From: Rallus limicola
Lineage: Eukaryota; Chordata; Aves; Gruiformes; Rallidae
Assembly: GCA_022605955.1 (NCBI GenBank)
Contig: JAKCOZ010000007.1
Span: 14,947,501-15,011,500 of the forward strand
Reading direction: 5' to 3'
DNA length: 64,000 bases
Every line of letters begins with the position of its first letter. Within the stretch, counting starts at the first letter, position 1. Of the stretch, positions 38,401 to 50,375 are shown in pieces. The position numbers and the translations under genes are program-made. The notes under the pieces are model-generated. The model did no database searches and was not told the DNA's origin. It worked only from the letters and a program-made list of their open reading frames with translations.

Positions 38401-41400
38401 GGATTTCCCCCCCCCCCCCCGCCCCATGAGTATTGATTACAGAGATTAAGTCACACTAATTGGCTAAATGAACATGAGCTGTAATACTCTACCTGAAAGA
38501 TTGCTGACTCCGGTCAGTCCCGCTGAGCTTGCAATACTAACCAAGTGCCCGTGGTTAGAGGCTATCATTGCTGGGAGGAAGGCTTTGTAAGTCTGCAATG
38601 TAAGTCAGAGTTGCAATGTAACACATTACTAAGCTAGCTATGCACTATAATATTTTGAAGGTCTCATTTTAAAATAAATTCTCCCCAAAGTTTCAACAAT
38701 TTCCCCTGCTTCTGTTATGGGAATAAAGCAAAAGCAAAACACGATACCCCACCCCACCTCCATCCCATCCCAGTTTGTTTTTCAAACTCTGCCATTCGGC
38801 TACTAAGTTGGGACTTTCCAGGCCCCACCAGTACCAGTTCCTTCTCAACACCAGAGACAGATGCTAATTTGCTGAAGGCTAAAGATACAGCTTCAACTAG
38901 TTGTTATATTTTTCATCCTAGAGCTCAGCACTGCAAGGTTTCAAACACGAATTCAGTGCTCACTTAGAGTTTTGTAAAATGGCAGCATTTTAAATTTCAT
39001 GTCTTCCTTCTATCAAATTAATCTCTGATTCATTTTATTTATTAGAAAATTGGAGCACATTCTAACATCCCATCTGAAAGTCTTTATGATAGGAAGACTC
39101 TGTAGATGACCTGCTTTCCTTGGGAGGTAGAAAAAGCCCATGAAGTTACTCATTTTGGAAAAAACCCAAACCACTTTTTTTTACACCCCCCCCCCACCCC
39201 CTTAAAATACCGCTGTCTGAACATGTGGTATTTCTCACTGAAGCTATCATTACCACAAATGAGTAGAGCACTAAGAGAATTAACTGCTTCTCTATTAGAG
39301 CAGCAGCCTTTATTTAGGCTGGGCCTCCTTCAAGGCAATTAACACTGAGGGATTACAACATGACTAGCTTCGGCATTTCGTAGAATGTAATCTTCAGTTC
39401 TGAAGACTTATTTCCAAACACAAAGCAGTTTTGCTTCCACCTACCTACCTACCCCAGAAGTTCCCAAAGGATCCATTCTACCACCTTTTTTATTTTACAG
39501 ACACCCAGGCATAGAAAGTAGTTTCTTGTATCATTTCTGACTGAACTCACAACGAGATATATATATATCTATATCTATATCTTTCCATATTTCCCTCAGT
39601 TCCAAAAGGCAAAGTTAACACTGAAAATATGTTAAAGGGCTGGTTTAATACATATATGCAAAGTGCAGGTAGTACCCAGAAGTGTGCCATTGTGTTCACT
39701 TCCATGGTTTTTTCCACAAGTGCATCTGGAGAATCGAGAAAGCGCTTCCCAGTTACAATACCAGCATTGTTGACCAGGATGCTAACATCACCGACTTCTT
39801 TTTTAACCTAAAACAAAAAAGCCCCAAGATGTTACACAATAAATACAAAATATACTTTCCCAGTTTTATGTATGAAAACACAAGAAATAAAAATACTTCA
39901 CATTTCAGCTAAGCTTATGATTGCTACACAAACCCCTCAGGTTCTTTCACGCCTAATGCCTTTTTAGAGCTGAGCTTACATCTGGCTTTTCTCTGGAGGT
40001 GTGGAGCCCAACAGCTCTACCCAGGCTTCTGCTTCCAGCACCTCTGATGCTCCCTGTGACTACTCAGGGTAAGTTTCTGTTGCAGAGAGCTTAACTAACA
40101 CAATAAACATGTTGCTACAGTAAGCCCATCTTAAAACTAACGAGCAACTCTGTTCATAGGGTCATTTCTACAGCACATGGTGAGGCACAGTGCCTAGATC
40201 CTCAGGCATGGATCCATCAGAGTCAAGTACACCAAATCTACAGGCAGGCTGCAGTGCCTAAGCTTTCACTTATGAGAGCTTCCTTGCATTATACTCAGCA
40301 GTGCTGCCACAAAACTTGAAGACTGAAGCAGCTCACAGAGTTCTTGAGTCTTCTGATGAGCAGAAGGAAAACTGGCTTCCCTGTCAGCAGCATTATCTGC
40401 CTGCATCCCAACAGCCCAGGGACTCCTCTCTCCCATTGCACTGGGCAGCAGTACAGTAACACCATAATATTTCAGATATTTCAAGATTCTTCATGCTGTT
40501 CCCCACACATTCCACTTCTAACAGTGAGTGTTAAACACTGCCATGTATTAATACATAGTAATTTTTCAACTAGTGGTAGCTTCACTTGCATTTCACAGCA
40601 CACACTAAATCAGTCATCCCTACAGCTTTCTGGGGTAACTTTCTGCCCCCAGTGTGCTGGAATGAGAATGGGCAAACAGACATTTTTGGTAAGAAGCATT
40701 CCTCATATGCATAGGCAGCAAGAAAGATGTCCTGTAAAACCAATTACTTCCTCAGAACATTTTTATTTATTCAAGTAGCTTGACTACTTCAAGCAACTTT
40801 ACAGGTCAGGAACTTAAGAGCTTATCTTGCCAAGCAAAAAGGGTTTTTTCACAGGTTTATTTGTCATGAAGACAGCCTGAAAGAACACTGTGTCTCCACT
40901 GACAGTAGTTCTCTGGGCAACGTAAGAAACGAGAAGAACTCAGGGAAGGGTGGTAGTTTGCTAGGAAACAAAAGTTGTAAGGTTCTAAATAAAGATTTTA
41001 GGACATGTACATTCACAGAAGGCAAAGGCCTTATGAGCTTCTGGGGCTCATGGTGCATGAGCTTGGTTCTTCTAGTGTATTTGCTTCAACACTAATACTG
41101 TACCAGAACCCTTATAAGATGGTTCCCAGAAATACATTGGCCAAAGAATATCCACACATTTAGTTCAGTAAGAGAAGTTCAGAATGAGAACTTTCACATT
41201 CAGTTGAGTGAACCACCACAGGCCAGCTGACACCAAGATACTAGGCCAGCTCTCAAAAGAAGAATGAAAACACTGAATGCAGTATTTGAAGTGCAATTCA
41301 TTAATCTGAGCTATCTAGGAAAAAGGAAGTGAGTACTCTGTGTTGTTTAAGTTACAATTACCAGATCAAGAGCTAAGCACGTGCTGATCAGAGACTTTGA

Positions 41401-44400
41401 GAAGCCATACTTTAATGTCTTCTTGACATACAGTTGCAGATGACAACTCTATGATCCTATGATGATTCTATGACAGAACCCAATTTCTTGAAGGCACTTC
41501 CTTTGCTAGGTGAAGAAAGCACAAGCAGACCAGGTTGGCTACATTTTATAATAGTAAATAATTAAAGGATAATTGACCACCTATCCTTTAGTCTAGCATA
41601 TCTTCCTTAAACTTGTTTCCATTTTGTCCACGTTTAACTGAGGGTTTAAAGACCAGAAAGCAGCCTTGGCAGAGTTATACAGAAAAGCTTTTATAATAAA
41701 TTAATCAGCCAGACCCCCACTCCACCTTAGTCATTGCTCACACATTCTTGTCTGTCTATTCCCCTCTCAGAACACTTTCACATAGCAGTATTTCTGCAGT
41801 AGCACCACTTGATGTCCATAGGCAGCCTTCAACAGAGGATGTACCCCCCCATCACATATTAAATTAGTATGTTTTCAGGGACCTAAATGTAATCATTAGT
41901 AAATGATGTTTTACTACTGCCTTGTGCCAGATGATCTAGCAATTCTGGAAGCCTGGACCAGTTTCCCAAATCAGGCAAATAAATACCCAAATAAGTGGAC
42001 ATGCTTTTCCTTTTCTGACAAGACAAGACAGACAGAGGTGGCAGGTGTGGTACATAAAGTTTATAACTTGGTGGTTGGGGTATTCAGGTTAGGAGGGAGA
42101 AAAACAAGAACAGAACCTCATATCATCCCATTTCTAACTAGTGCTGAAAAACTGAACAAACCCTTCCTTTACCACTTGTGTCTATTCAGTCTTCTAAAAC
42201 ATATTGGCACTTTCAAAGCAGATTTAAGTGCCTCCCTTGCAAGCCAGACAATTCCAGCTTCACACCACCTCTGTTCATGCTGCTACCCTACTAACTAGAT
42301 GTAGCAGCTCTGTCCTCAGCTAATTAGCTGTCTACATTCCCTTCTATCAGCTCTCCATTGTGCAGGACAGAACCAAGCCACTCAGCCCAGGCTTCCACAC
42401 TGCTGAAGCAGACCACGTTTATCAAGCCTTTTCTTCAGATACTGGGGGGCATGGGGGATAATGCCAACTTTTCAAGTGTTTGTTTTAGGCCCAAGGCAGG
42501 CAAGCATTATGCAAACTGCTGATCTGGATAAACATTTTTCATGTATAAAGATTTATTTTAAATAAAGAGCTTGTTTCTGCATTTATGATTTTATATTGAA
42601 GTTTAGTAGTGACTAATTCCAAATTCCAAATAGCATCCCAAAGTATTTACATTCTAAGGACCACAATCCTCTCTGTACCTACAAGAGGTGAAGCAGAGCA
42701 CTAGATGTTTTCTAGGCAGCATGAAATACCACTAGGAAGCATGCTTCTACTGTTGTTCCTCTGCACACAAAGAATATTCTCAGAAGTGTAGAAAACTGAC
42801 TGCAAATTGTCATCTTGACTCACAAACAAGAAAACACAGAGGATAAAATAAAAAGCACCATGCAAGAGAGATCCTGGATGTAAGTGCACGTCCAGATGCA
42901 ACTCTAACACAGCAGTGAGGAAAGGGCTTCTGTTTCCTTACAAGTTGGAGGGTCAAAAACCAGAAACTTACTTCCCTCATTTAAAGCTTTAGATTCTTAA
43001 AGGGGAGGAAACGACAGAGGGAAGGTCAGAGAACACCACATTCCTTTTGGGTACTTCTGGAACAGGGACATTAGAAATAAATTAAGCTATAGCCCTTGGT
43101 AGCTAAAAGCTGTCCCCCATCCTGTTGGGACAGGAAAGACACAGGGATACCACATTCTTCATTTTCTTCCTACCTGAAGTGACTTTTTCCTGGTCTCTCT
43201 GTGGCTGATGAAGTACCAGAATCAGGTCTGAGGTTCACATACATTCTGTTTTCACTTTGAGATTGTTTTACTGGGCACAAAAGTTCCAATCATATCCTGC
43301 TCTGCCTGCATGACTTTCATTCACTGTAGTCTTGCAAGACTCCAAGTCGTTGCATGAAGCTGAACCACCAGGAAGGAGAAAACAAAACCTGGAACCACAC
43401 TGTCTCCATTTGCAAAGGCTGACACTGCACACTGAGCCAAAGTCTACTATGTTAGTATCACTTAGTGCTTGGTGCCTCTGTTGACCTAAAGTCTTTTTAA
43501 TCACTAGTAAGATGGGAAAATTGTTAGCATGGTTCTACATTGGTCGCCAGCAGGACACGACAATTCTGAAATAATAGCAGTAGGGTATTTTCTTCTATGT
43601 GTATTAGCTGGAGGATTATTGGTAGATGAGTTGTTAGCAAACAGCTGGTGGAAGATTATGAGCAATGAATCATGCACTGAGACCCTCTTACCACTTCTTT
43701 GCTCCTGTCTACCTATGTCTACAACCCCTAACCTGCCACACACTTATTGACACCCCTCTGCCAGAGCAGGATCACCCAGACTAAATCACACAGGATCATA
43801 TCCAGGAGGGTTTTGAATGTCTCCAGAGAAGGAGACTCCACAGCCTCTCTGGGCAGCCTGTTCCAGTGCTTTGCCACCCTTACAGTGAAAAAGTTCCTCT
43901 TTATATTCACATGGAACTTCCTATGCTCCAGCACCCATTGCCCCTTATCACTGTCCATCACTGAGAAGAGCCTGTCTCCACCCTCCTGACTCTCACCCTT
44001 TACATATTTATGACCATTAATAAGGTCAACCCCCCCGTCTCCTCTTCTCCAAGCTAAACAAGCTCAGCTCCCACAGCCTGTCCTCATAAGGAAGGTGTTC
44101 CACTCCATCATCTTGGAGGCCCTGTGCTGGACTCTTTCAAGGAGTTCCCTGTCCTTCTTGACCTGAGGGGCCAGAACTGGACAGGATATTCCAGGTGTGG
44201 TTTCATCAGGGGAGAGTAGAGTGGGAGAAGGCCCTCTCTTGACCTACTAACCACCCCCCTTCTAATACACCCCAGGATGCCATTGGCCTTCTTGGCCATG
44301 AGGGCACATTCTGGCTTATGGTCATCCTGCTGTCCACCAGCACCCCCAGGTCCCTCTGATCTATGCTGCTCTCAAAATCGTACAACTCAGCTGGTGTAGC

Positions 44401-45634
44401 GGAGCTGCAACAGAAACCAACAGTGACCAGCACTACTGGAACACAAAACCAACAGTCCCAGACTCTAATAGCTGCAAGTTGTGCACAAGCTTCACTTATC
44501 AAAGTTTGTTCTCATCATTTTTGCAGATAGGAAGAGGCAGAAGGCTGGATCTTCTTAAACTGCACCAAAAGAGGAGCGTTATTTCAGCCAACAGATGTTC
44601 CTGAAGACAGCTGAACTTTGTTTTTTAAAAATAAGTCATCCTCAGGCCAACACCCACTGTGGAAACTTTCTAGTCCAGCAGTTAAGTTTAGCAACGTTTT
44701 AAGCAAAATGAGAACAGGTTGTTTGTTATAATGGAAACTGTTAAGCAGTTTTTGGTTTTGGCAATTCTACTGGTCCACCCAAAAATATCTAACCACATGC
44801 TATATTTACAGGGCTCTTCCCAAAGGAAAGCAAGAAATATTTAAGACTTCAAGATAAATTTGTTCATTCTGATAAAGCTAGTCTGCAAGAATCTACTGAC
44901 AGCCATGGAATTATTTGAAAGTTGCCTAAGCAGTTAATCCTTTTTACAGTGTACAGTCTTTAGGGCTTACTTTTGGTAAAAGGCTGCCAAAACTGGAAAT
45001 ACTCTTTAGCTTCAATAAATTGATTTTCTGCACTTCACTAGTAAATGCTTACTCAGTAATTGAATCAGTAAGAAGCTACCCAGGTGGAATTAGCTACTGA
45101 AAAAGAAAGCCAGCACTTTATTATTTATTTTTTTTTAAGGAACATAGTCAACCCTGAAAAACCCTAGTATTCTTGAATCAGGTAGCACATGCAGTATGTT
45201 CTCAGTGGATTAACTTTAATCTCTTAATTTGAAGTTACTAAAGCTTAATGCCATACACGCATGCAAAGCATTCGCCTTAGCATAGAGTCAAAGCCACAAA
45301 GAAGGTACTTTACCTGATCAGCTACTCTGTAGATATCCTGCCTTTTGCTACAGTCACAGATGTAGCAGCGCACCCTCACTGCTCCGTTTTCTTTGGCCAA
45401 TCTACTCGTCTCCTTGAGCCCCTCTTGATTAATGTCCCAGAGAACCACTGTGGCTCCAAGTTTGGCAAACTTTACAGATAAGAGTCTTCCAATGCCACTT
45501 CCAGCTCCTGTTATTAGCACTATTTCACCACTAACACTCTTCTTCCTTCTGGGCACAACCAAGAACACCAGTGACTCCAGCAAGTAATAAACAGTAAGTC
45601 CGATGGTTTTCAACGTTTCCAGGAAGAAGTTCAT
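35323..45634 (-). CDS. SDR16C5: SDR16C5 (RDHE2), ER retinol dehydrogenase, 6 coding exons, 305 aa
   Basis: This short-chain dehydrogenase oxidises all-trans-retinol to retinaldehyde with NAD+ on ER and lipid-droplet membranes, feeding retinoic acid synthesis in epithelia. Coding exons in transcript order are 45634-45314, 39807-39676, 38592-38493, 37304-37160, 36609-36484 and 35416-35323. They total 918 nt and splice in frame at GT-AG sites to 305 residues (human 309). Features seen are a hydrophobic N-terminal anchor (about 9-27), the TGAGSGIG cofactor loop (42-49), D67 after strand 2 (an NAD preference signature), NNAG (120-123), catalytic S173, and Y186-x3-K190. The C-terminus carries [11 protein letters not shown], as in the family. 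The start ATG at 45634 lies 23 nt into the exon and matches family length; upstream in-frame ATGs are intronic. The gene is intact, with no frameshift or premature stop. Synteny with CHCHD7 supports orthology. Confidence 0.96.
35507..36038 (+). mobile_element. Solo LTR, older relative of copies A and B, in SDR16C5 last intron
   Basis: The element is 532 bp, begins TGTTCTGGTTTCAG and ends ACCACAACA, with near-matching 5-bp flanks CTGAC (35502-35506) and CTGGC (36039-36043). A CAGGACAGCTGACCC block and a TATATAAC box at about 35768 match the layout of the LTR at 29202. The element is clearly diverged from it, so it belongs to an older subfamily. It lies antisense to SDR16C5, in the intron between the last two coding exons. 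Confidence 0.88.
36484..36609 (-). CDS. SDR16C5: SDR16C5 exon 6 (codons 233-274 plus split codon)
   Basis: This 126-nt exon encodes the [11 protein letters not shown] segment and a hydrophobic stretch before AMK. The acceptor is CTCTTCCAG and the donor is AAAAA|GTAAGC. Confidence 0.94.
37160..37304 (-). CDS. SDR16C5: SDR16C5 exon 5 (codons 185-232, split codons at both ends)
   Basis: This 145-nt exon carries the active-site YCSSK (Y186, K190) and the substrate-loop segment [15 protein letters not shown]. The acceptor is TTTTACAG and the donor is CTAA|GTGAGT. Confidence 0.95.
38407..38420. repeat. Poly(C) run, C14
   Basis: An uninterrupted C14 tract in an SDR16C5 intron. Confidence 0.9.
38493..38592 (-). 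CDS. SDR16C5: SDR16C5 exon 4 (codons 152-184 plus 1 nt)
   Basis: This 100-nt exon begins TYKAFLPAM and carries the catalytic serine region IASSAG, with S173 thirteen residues before the active-site tyrosine. The acceptor is CATTGCAG and the donor is TCAG|GTAGAG. Confidence 0.95.
39555..39582. repeat. AT-rich microsatellite in SDR16C5 intron
   Basis: An (AT)n run passes into CTATAT repeats, about 95 bases from the donor of the 39676-39807 exon. Confidence 0.85.
39676..39807 (-). CDS. SDR16C5: SDR16C5 exon 3 (codons 108-151)
   Basis: This 132-nt phase 0/0 exon encodes [16 protein letters not shown], the SDR strand-4 NNAG motif, through AHFW. The acceptor is GTTTTAG and the donor is TGG|GTACTA. 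Confidence 0.95.
41385..41475 (+). mobile_element. CR1 LINE 3'-terminal remnant
   Basis: It ends in TCTATGATCCTATGATGATTCTATGA, the octamer-type 3' end typical of CR1. The upstream border is uncertain. It lies in the first coding intron of SDR16C5, on the strand opposite the gene. Confidence 0.6.
43757..44370 (-). mobile_element. CR1 LINE fragment with ORF2 C-terminus (decayed)
   Basis: The minus strand carries the degraded C-terminal part of CR1 ORF2. Readable pieces include [35 protein letters not shown] and [19 protein letters not shown], split over different frames. The catalytic reverse-transcriptase core is absent, so the copy is dead. It lies in the intron between the first and second coding exons of SDR16C5, in gene orientation. 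Confidence 0.92.
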
Positions 45635-45657
45635 CTTGAGGCTATTTCTTAAGGTAC
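45314..45657 (-). CDS. SDR16C5: SDR16C5 exon 2 (23 nt 5'UTR plus codons 1-107)
   Basis: The acceptor is CTTTTTTTTTTAG ending at 45658 and the donor is CAG|GTAAAG after 45314. The exon encodes the membrane-anchor helix and the first half of the Rossmann fold, with TGAGSGIG and WDIN. It ends in RVADQ, phase 0. Coding part: 45634-45314. Confidence 0.95.
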
Positions 45658-48199
45658 CTAAAAAAAAAAGTTTACCAGAAAGAATAAAACATAAAGAGAA
45701 AAAAAATGCAAGCATCAGTATTTCAAAACTGAAAAGCATTTTCAGGTCCATTCTAAATATTTTCTCTAGCCTGCTTCTGAGTGCCATTTCAAAGAACACA
45801 TAGGCTTACATCTGCACATCTGACACATTTGTCTCATTTCTGTGTCATCTCCACTTTGCTCCTACTTTGCTCCAGAGCGGAGCACACAACCAATTTACCA
45901 TCTGGCAGTTCCCCACCTCTCACATCAGGGGGTTCCACTCTGTCCTCAGAGAATATGGACTTAAAACCTAGAATCAAAAAGTAATAGCTGCTCCTTGAGC
46001 ACCTTAGGCAGAAATGTGTGGCAAATAAAAATTTATGGCTTGATCAAGCAACTTTAGTGCTCACAAGCTAGGACTTTAGATCAGGAAGAATTCTCCTTTT
46101 AGGATCACAACCTTTTTGCTTTGTAGGCAACTCCCTAAACCATATGCAGACCAAATCATAGTCTCAAGCCTGCTGAAATATTACCAGCTTCAGGGGATCA
46201 GGAGCTTCAGACTATGATAAGTTTACAAATCTCCAGAACACACCAGGTCAATTACTGGCTGTCACTACTAGCTTTAAAATTGCCAGTGCATCCATTATTG
46301 AGGAGAGCCTGCTTTTGCAATTGAAGAGTGTTTTGTGTAGGAAAGCATTGCAAAGCTGTTGGCTTTCTTCTCTTCACCTCCCTGTATTAAGAAGATGTAG
46401 TGGGCTTGAATCATACCATCTCAGGGAGGATTTTAACTTTGAGCCTGTACTCATCATACTAGTGGTGAGAGCAAGCAGGCTGTCCTTGAAAGCATGCTGT
46501 TTATTTCTCAGTACACGAAGGCTGTGCGAGAAGGGCACCCTTGGTCAAAGCAAGTTTTAATCTCAGATGAACTCTGGTATGAAGGGTTAACATCTTCCTC
46601 CTCAGCTAAAGGTAGAGCATGTTACCACTTACACTTCAACCTTCGGCACCATGTGCCCAGTTTGATCACATCTCTTAGTTAACTCTGCTATCTGTGTGTA
46701 CAGGTAATCGTGTTTGACAAGTGCCAGGAGATAAGTTACTTAGATATCTGCTACTCTGAGCAAAGTTCATGAAATGTAGCATGTGGCTATACACGTGTCG
46801 TCATGCACATGGGAAACCAGTTCTGAAGAGATAGGCCACTGCTTGAACCAAGCAAGTTATTTCAGAAAGTTTTCTGGCAGAAGCATTAGGACATCTTAAA
46901 ACTAGTCTGGTAACAGAAAAGCATTCATCAAGAACATAGTGGGTAGGGAAACAAGTTGTTCTTTCTAAAGAAGAGTTATGGGGTGAGCCCCTTCTGTTCC
47001 TTTTAAAATGGGACAAAGATGTGTGCAGAGGTTCTGGCACAAACAAAAGGCAGCAACACAAGCAAGCAATGGAAGAAATAGCAAAACAGTGGGAACACTT
47101 TTCTAGAGCCAACACTGACATCTCCTGTAGTAGGATCTCATAGCTATTACAGATATAAGCAAATTCAGAGTTATAGAGGAGAAGCATTAAAAGTGTTATT
47201 AAATCTCATGTACGACAGAAAACCAGCAAATTTTTGGAAACACATGTCCTTTGCTGGTTCTGGAAAAAAAAAAGCAACAAATTAGACTAGTTTAATGTAC
47301 TTAAGGTTAACATCCTCCACTTGCATTAAAGGAAATTGGCATCTCTGGCATAGATAAGGTTGTTATGTTTAATATCACCTACAGAAAAAACAAGAGAGGA
47401 AATTTCCTTCAAAGCATAATGTACAATTTGACCTAAATCCAGTTTAGAACGTCTGTCAGAAGTTCTTAAAGTAAAAGAGTCATGTATTAGGCTTGCATAG
47501 GCAACATAAGAACTTGGAGTACTGACTTTCCCATAGAGAGGCAGTGTTGGCTTAGACACACAGGCCACAGACTTTCTGTTAGAACACCTTCAATGAGACA
47601 ACCTCCACTGACACACCTCCCACCCAACCCAGCCTTGTGTGGGCCAAGACTCCTCCATTCTCACCATCTCACCGCATTAGCGCTCCTCATTACACCAGCT
47701 ACTGTAACCAAGTGTGTCCATACAGACAATTAAATCAGCTGACATGCCAGGACTGATTTTGGCTCCTCAACTAAAGCGAGCAGAGATCGAATTACAGGTG
47801 AATAAGCCGAGGGTACCTTTGTCACACTTAACGTCTCAGATCCCTCCTGATGCCACGTATGAGTTTTTAATATGCCTACACCCACACAGACATAAGCACA
47901 GAGGGCTTTTATGTTGTAGCACAGTATTGCAGCCGTCACTTGGGCTCACCGGATTTTTTTTTTGCTCCCCAAGCACAAACAACTTCGCAGCAGCATCGGA
48001 CTGGCTGGTACCTGTGCTAAGGCTCAGCCAGCGGCTCCTGCAGACTGCAAGCGCTCCCCAGGCACAAGGACGGAGCTGTGGCTGGCACCTGAACCTCAAG
48101 ACACCTCTGCTAGCCAGAGGGATTACAGGCTGCTCACGCAGTCACCTGAGAGGAGCCTGCCAAGCGTGAATTTGCTTAGCTCGCCCGGAAGGCTGCGAC

Positions 48200-49420
48200 T
48201 CCCAGAGAAACACAGCGGTCCCGCAGCCGGCGGTCCGAGGACTGAGGCGCAGCGGTACCTTGGTCACCGCCCGGGGCACCACCGTGCCCTCCTAACCCTA
48301 ATCGCATCCTACAAAAACCCCTCAGGCAGCTGCTACGACCCGCTCACCCCTAGGCCCGGCTCACGCCGCGGTTCGCACATCCTAAACCCCCCAGGGCCCG
48401 GCTGCGCCCACCCTCACCCTGGCAGCGGGCCCTACCCTCACAGGCATAAGGGGAAGCGCCCGGCACCGGCTGGAGGCTGAGAAACACAGCATCCCCGCCC
48501 GAGCGGCCCCATGCCCCAGCCCTAGGACCCCCGTGGCCGTGGGTACCTCCGCCTGCCAGGCGTGGCGCAGCGACAGGCAGCTCCCAGAACAGGCGAGAGG
48601 AAGCACAGCCCGCAAGGAGCGGGTAGCAGGCAGTGAAACAGGGCGGAAAGGCGCGGCCCTGCCTTTATGCTGGCAGCCCGCCCCGGCGCGGGGCTGACCG
48701 GATGCCCGGGGGCGGGGCGGAAGGCTCCGCGCTCCGCAGGAAGCTGGCGTAGGGGACAGAGGGGAGTCTGTCTGTGGTCCGGCGGCTTGGTCAGGGTGGT
48801 CTGGCCCCGTAGCTCCTCGCTGAGGCCGGGCAGAGGTCTTTGGGGATGGGGCAACTCTTTCCCCCGCCCCGCCTAGTTTGCTTTTTTTAGGAAAACCCTA
48901 AGCGAACCGACAACGAGCGGCATTGTTATGCGCCTTATGTTTGTGAGGGAAGAAGTAACTTCTGTTGGGGAAACGGTCGACTGAGAGAAGGCGGAGTTCG
49001 CGTGGCCGGAGTAGATGCGCGTTGTAGGGCTGATGCAGGCACAGTCCGAGGTGGGCTGCGAGGGGAGCAGGCCACTGTGGGGCTGCTGGAGGGTGGTACC
49101 GGGAGAGAGGAGGGGACAGCACCGATTTTGGCTTTGGTAGAAGTTTGGAGAAGCCCTTTGGGCAGTGTCGGTGTGCTTCGGGATGCATGGGATTTTGGGA
49201 AGCCCGCGTGGAGAAGGCGTTGCTAAGGGGTGGTTGTCGCAGCCCGCGGGGAGACCCGCAGCCGAGGCGGGAGGTGGAGGGACGGCCTGGCCTGGCCTAT
49301 GGCGCCAAGCCCGGCCGTGGGAAGAGGGGCCGCCAGGCTGGGGTGCTCCCAGGGGAGGGGGCGAGACTGGAGCTTGGGAAACGTGTGCTAGCAGTAGTCG
49401 GGATATGGGGAGACACGGAA
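48200..49420. promoter_or_regulatory. CpG island at the SDR16C5 5' end
   Basis: This is a GC- and CpG-rich block with GC boxes (GGGGCGGGG near 48711-48720). A TATA-like CATAAAGG lies on the minus strand at about 48663-48670. It sits 3 kb upstream of the first coding exon of SDR16C5. The right half (48900-49420) extends beyond the expected core promoter and could start a divergent transcript, but no coding exon was recognised there. Confidence 0.7.
48547..48640 (-). other. SDR16C5: SDR16C5 noncoding first exon (approximate start)
   Basis: A TATA-like CATAAAGG on the minus strand predicts transcription start near 48640. A donor GGAG|GTACCC ends the exon at 48547 and would join the acceptor at 45657. 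An alternative donor CAAG|GTACCG lies near 48255. This is inferred from signals only. Confidence 0.5.
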
Positions 49421-49599
49421 ATGCAGGAACAGAGTGAAGTGACCTGTATGTGCTGCTGTCGGTACTTCCTTCCCTTAGGTCAGCATTGCTTTGGCAGGTT
49501 TTTTTTTACCTTAAGCTTATCCATAGGCAGCAGAAGCCTGGAACTGAAAAGCACTAAACAGCAACAGCCTCAAAGAACGTCCCTGTGAGGAGAGGATGA

Positions 49600-50375
49600 C
49601 TGAAGGTACTTCCATGGCACCGGAATAAGGCCCTTTAATATTTCCCCTTTCCAGGCTGCTGTGTGTGTGTTGCTGTTACGCTTCTCTAGAAGGTAAAGCA
49701 TGCAACTTTCTGCCAAGTATTTTCATCTGATGAGTTAAGCAAACAGTTGCTTATGAAACACTAGATTTTATATACTGCCTAATAAAGAATATGAAACAGT
49801 AATTTGTAATGTAAGCTTCTTTAGGCAGCTCTAAAAATGCTGTTTGGTCCAGCGATTTCCAGGGAAGTTTTGAGGCCTCACTGTGATCAAACACTTTCAG
49901 GGAGGAAAGGGCAGAGAGAACACTGGCAATACATGTTGTCGAGGGAACAGGTTGTTTTACATGCTTGCCTTGGAACAAGTAAAAAAGGGCAGGGGTTTGA
50001 AAGGTGCTGTGCTGCTTAAATTAATACTTTTTTTGCTTCCCCTGCACATTCTATTTAAGTGTTGCTGAGAGAGGTCAAAAGGTCTTTCAGGTATGTAGTT
50101 TTTGTGTCAGTCTAGGCTCTTAACTATAGACTGCTGTGCCCTCAAGAGCTACTCACAAAAGTGAAAATAACCACTGGATTAGAATATTTTACAGGGAGTT
50201 AATGATGTATTAATACAGGAAACCTGGGAGGCTGATGACAGACCGTGATGCTGATTAAATTTGGGGTTGGCTGCTGCTTTCTTTTTGTGGATTGTATTGA
50301 TTGTGGTGGGTTGCTTAAAACAAGGACATGTAAAAAACACCAACTCATTGAATTTTCAAAAATATTTTAATATGT
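49600..50375. other. Noncoding, no feature recognised
   Basis: AT-rich sequence between the SDR16C5 CpG island and an LTR; only short chance frames. Confidence 0.55.

Noticed and set aside
43728..44502. Minus-strand frames with readable protein-like text
   Set aside because: They match the CR1 ORF2 C-terminus in broken frames, so they are a decayed retroposon, not a host gene.
45245..45799. A 184-codon minus-strand frame with upstream methionines before the SDR16C5 start
   Set aside because: The acceptor CTTTTTTTTTTAG ends at 45658, so sequence upstream is intron. The frame's 3' end also runs past the donor at 45314 into intron. The real exon codes only 107 residues.
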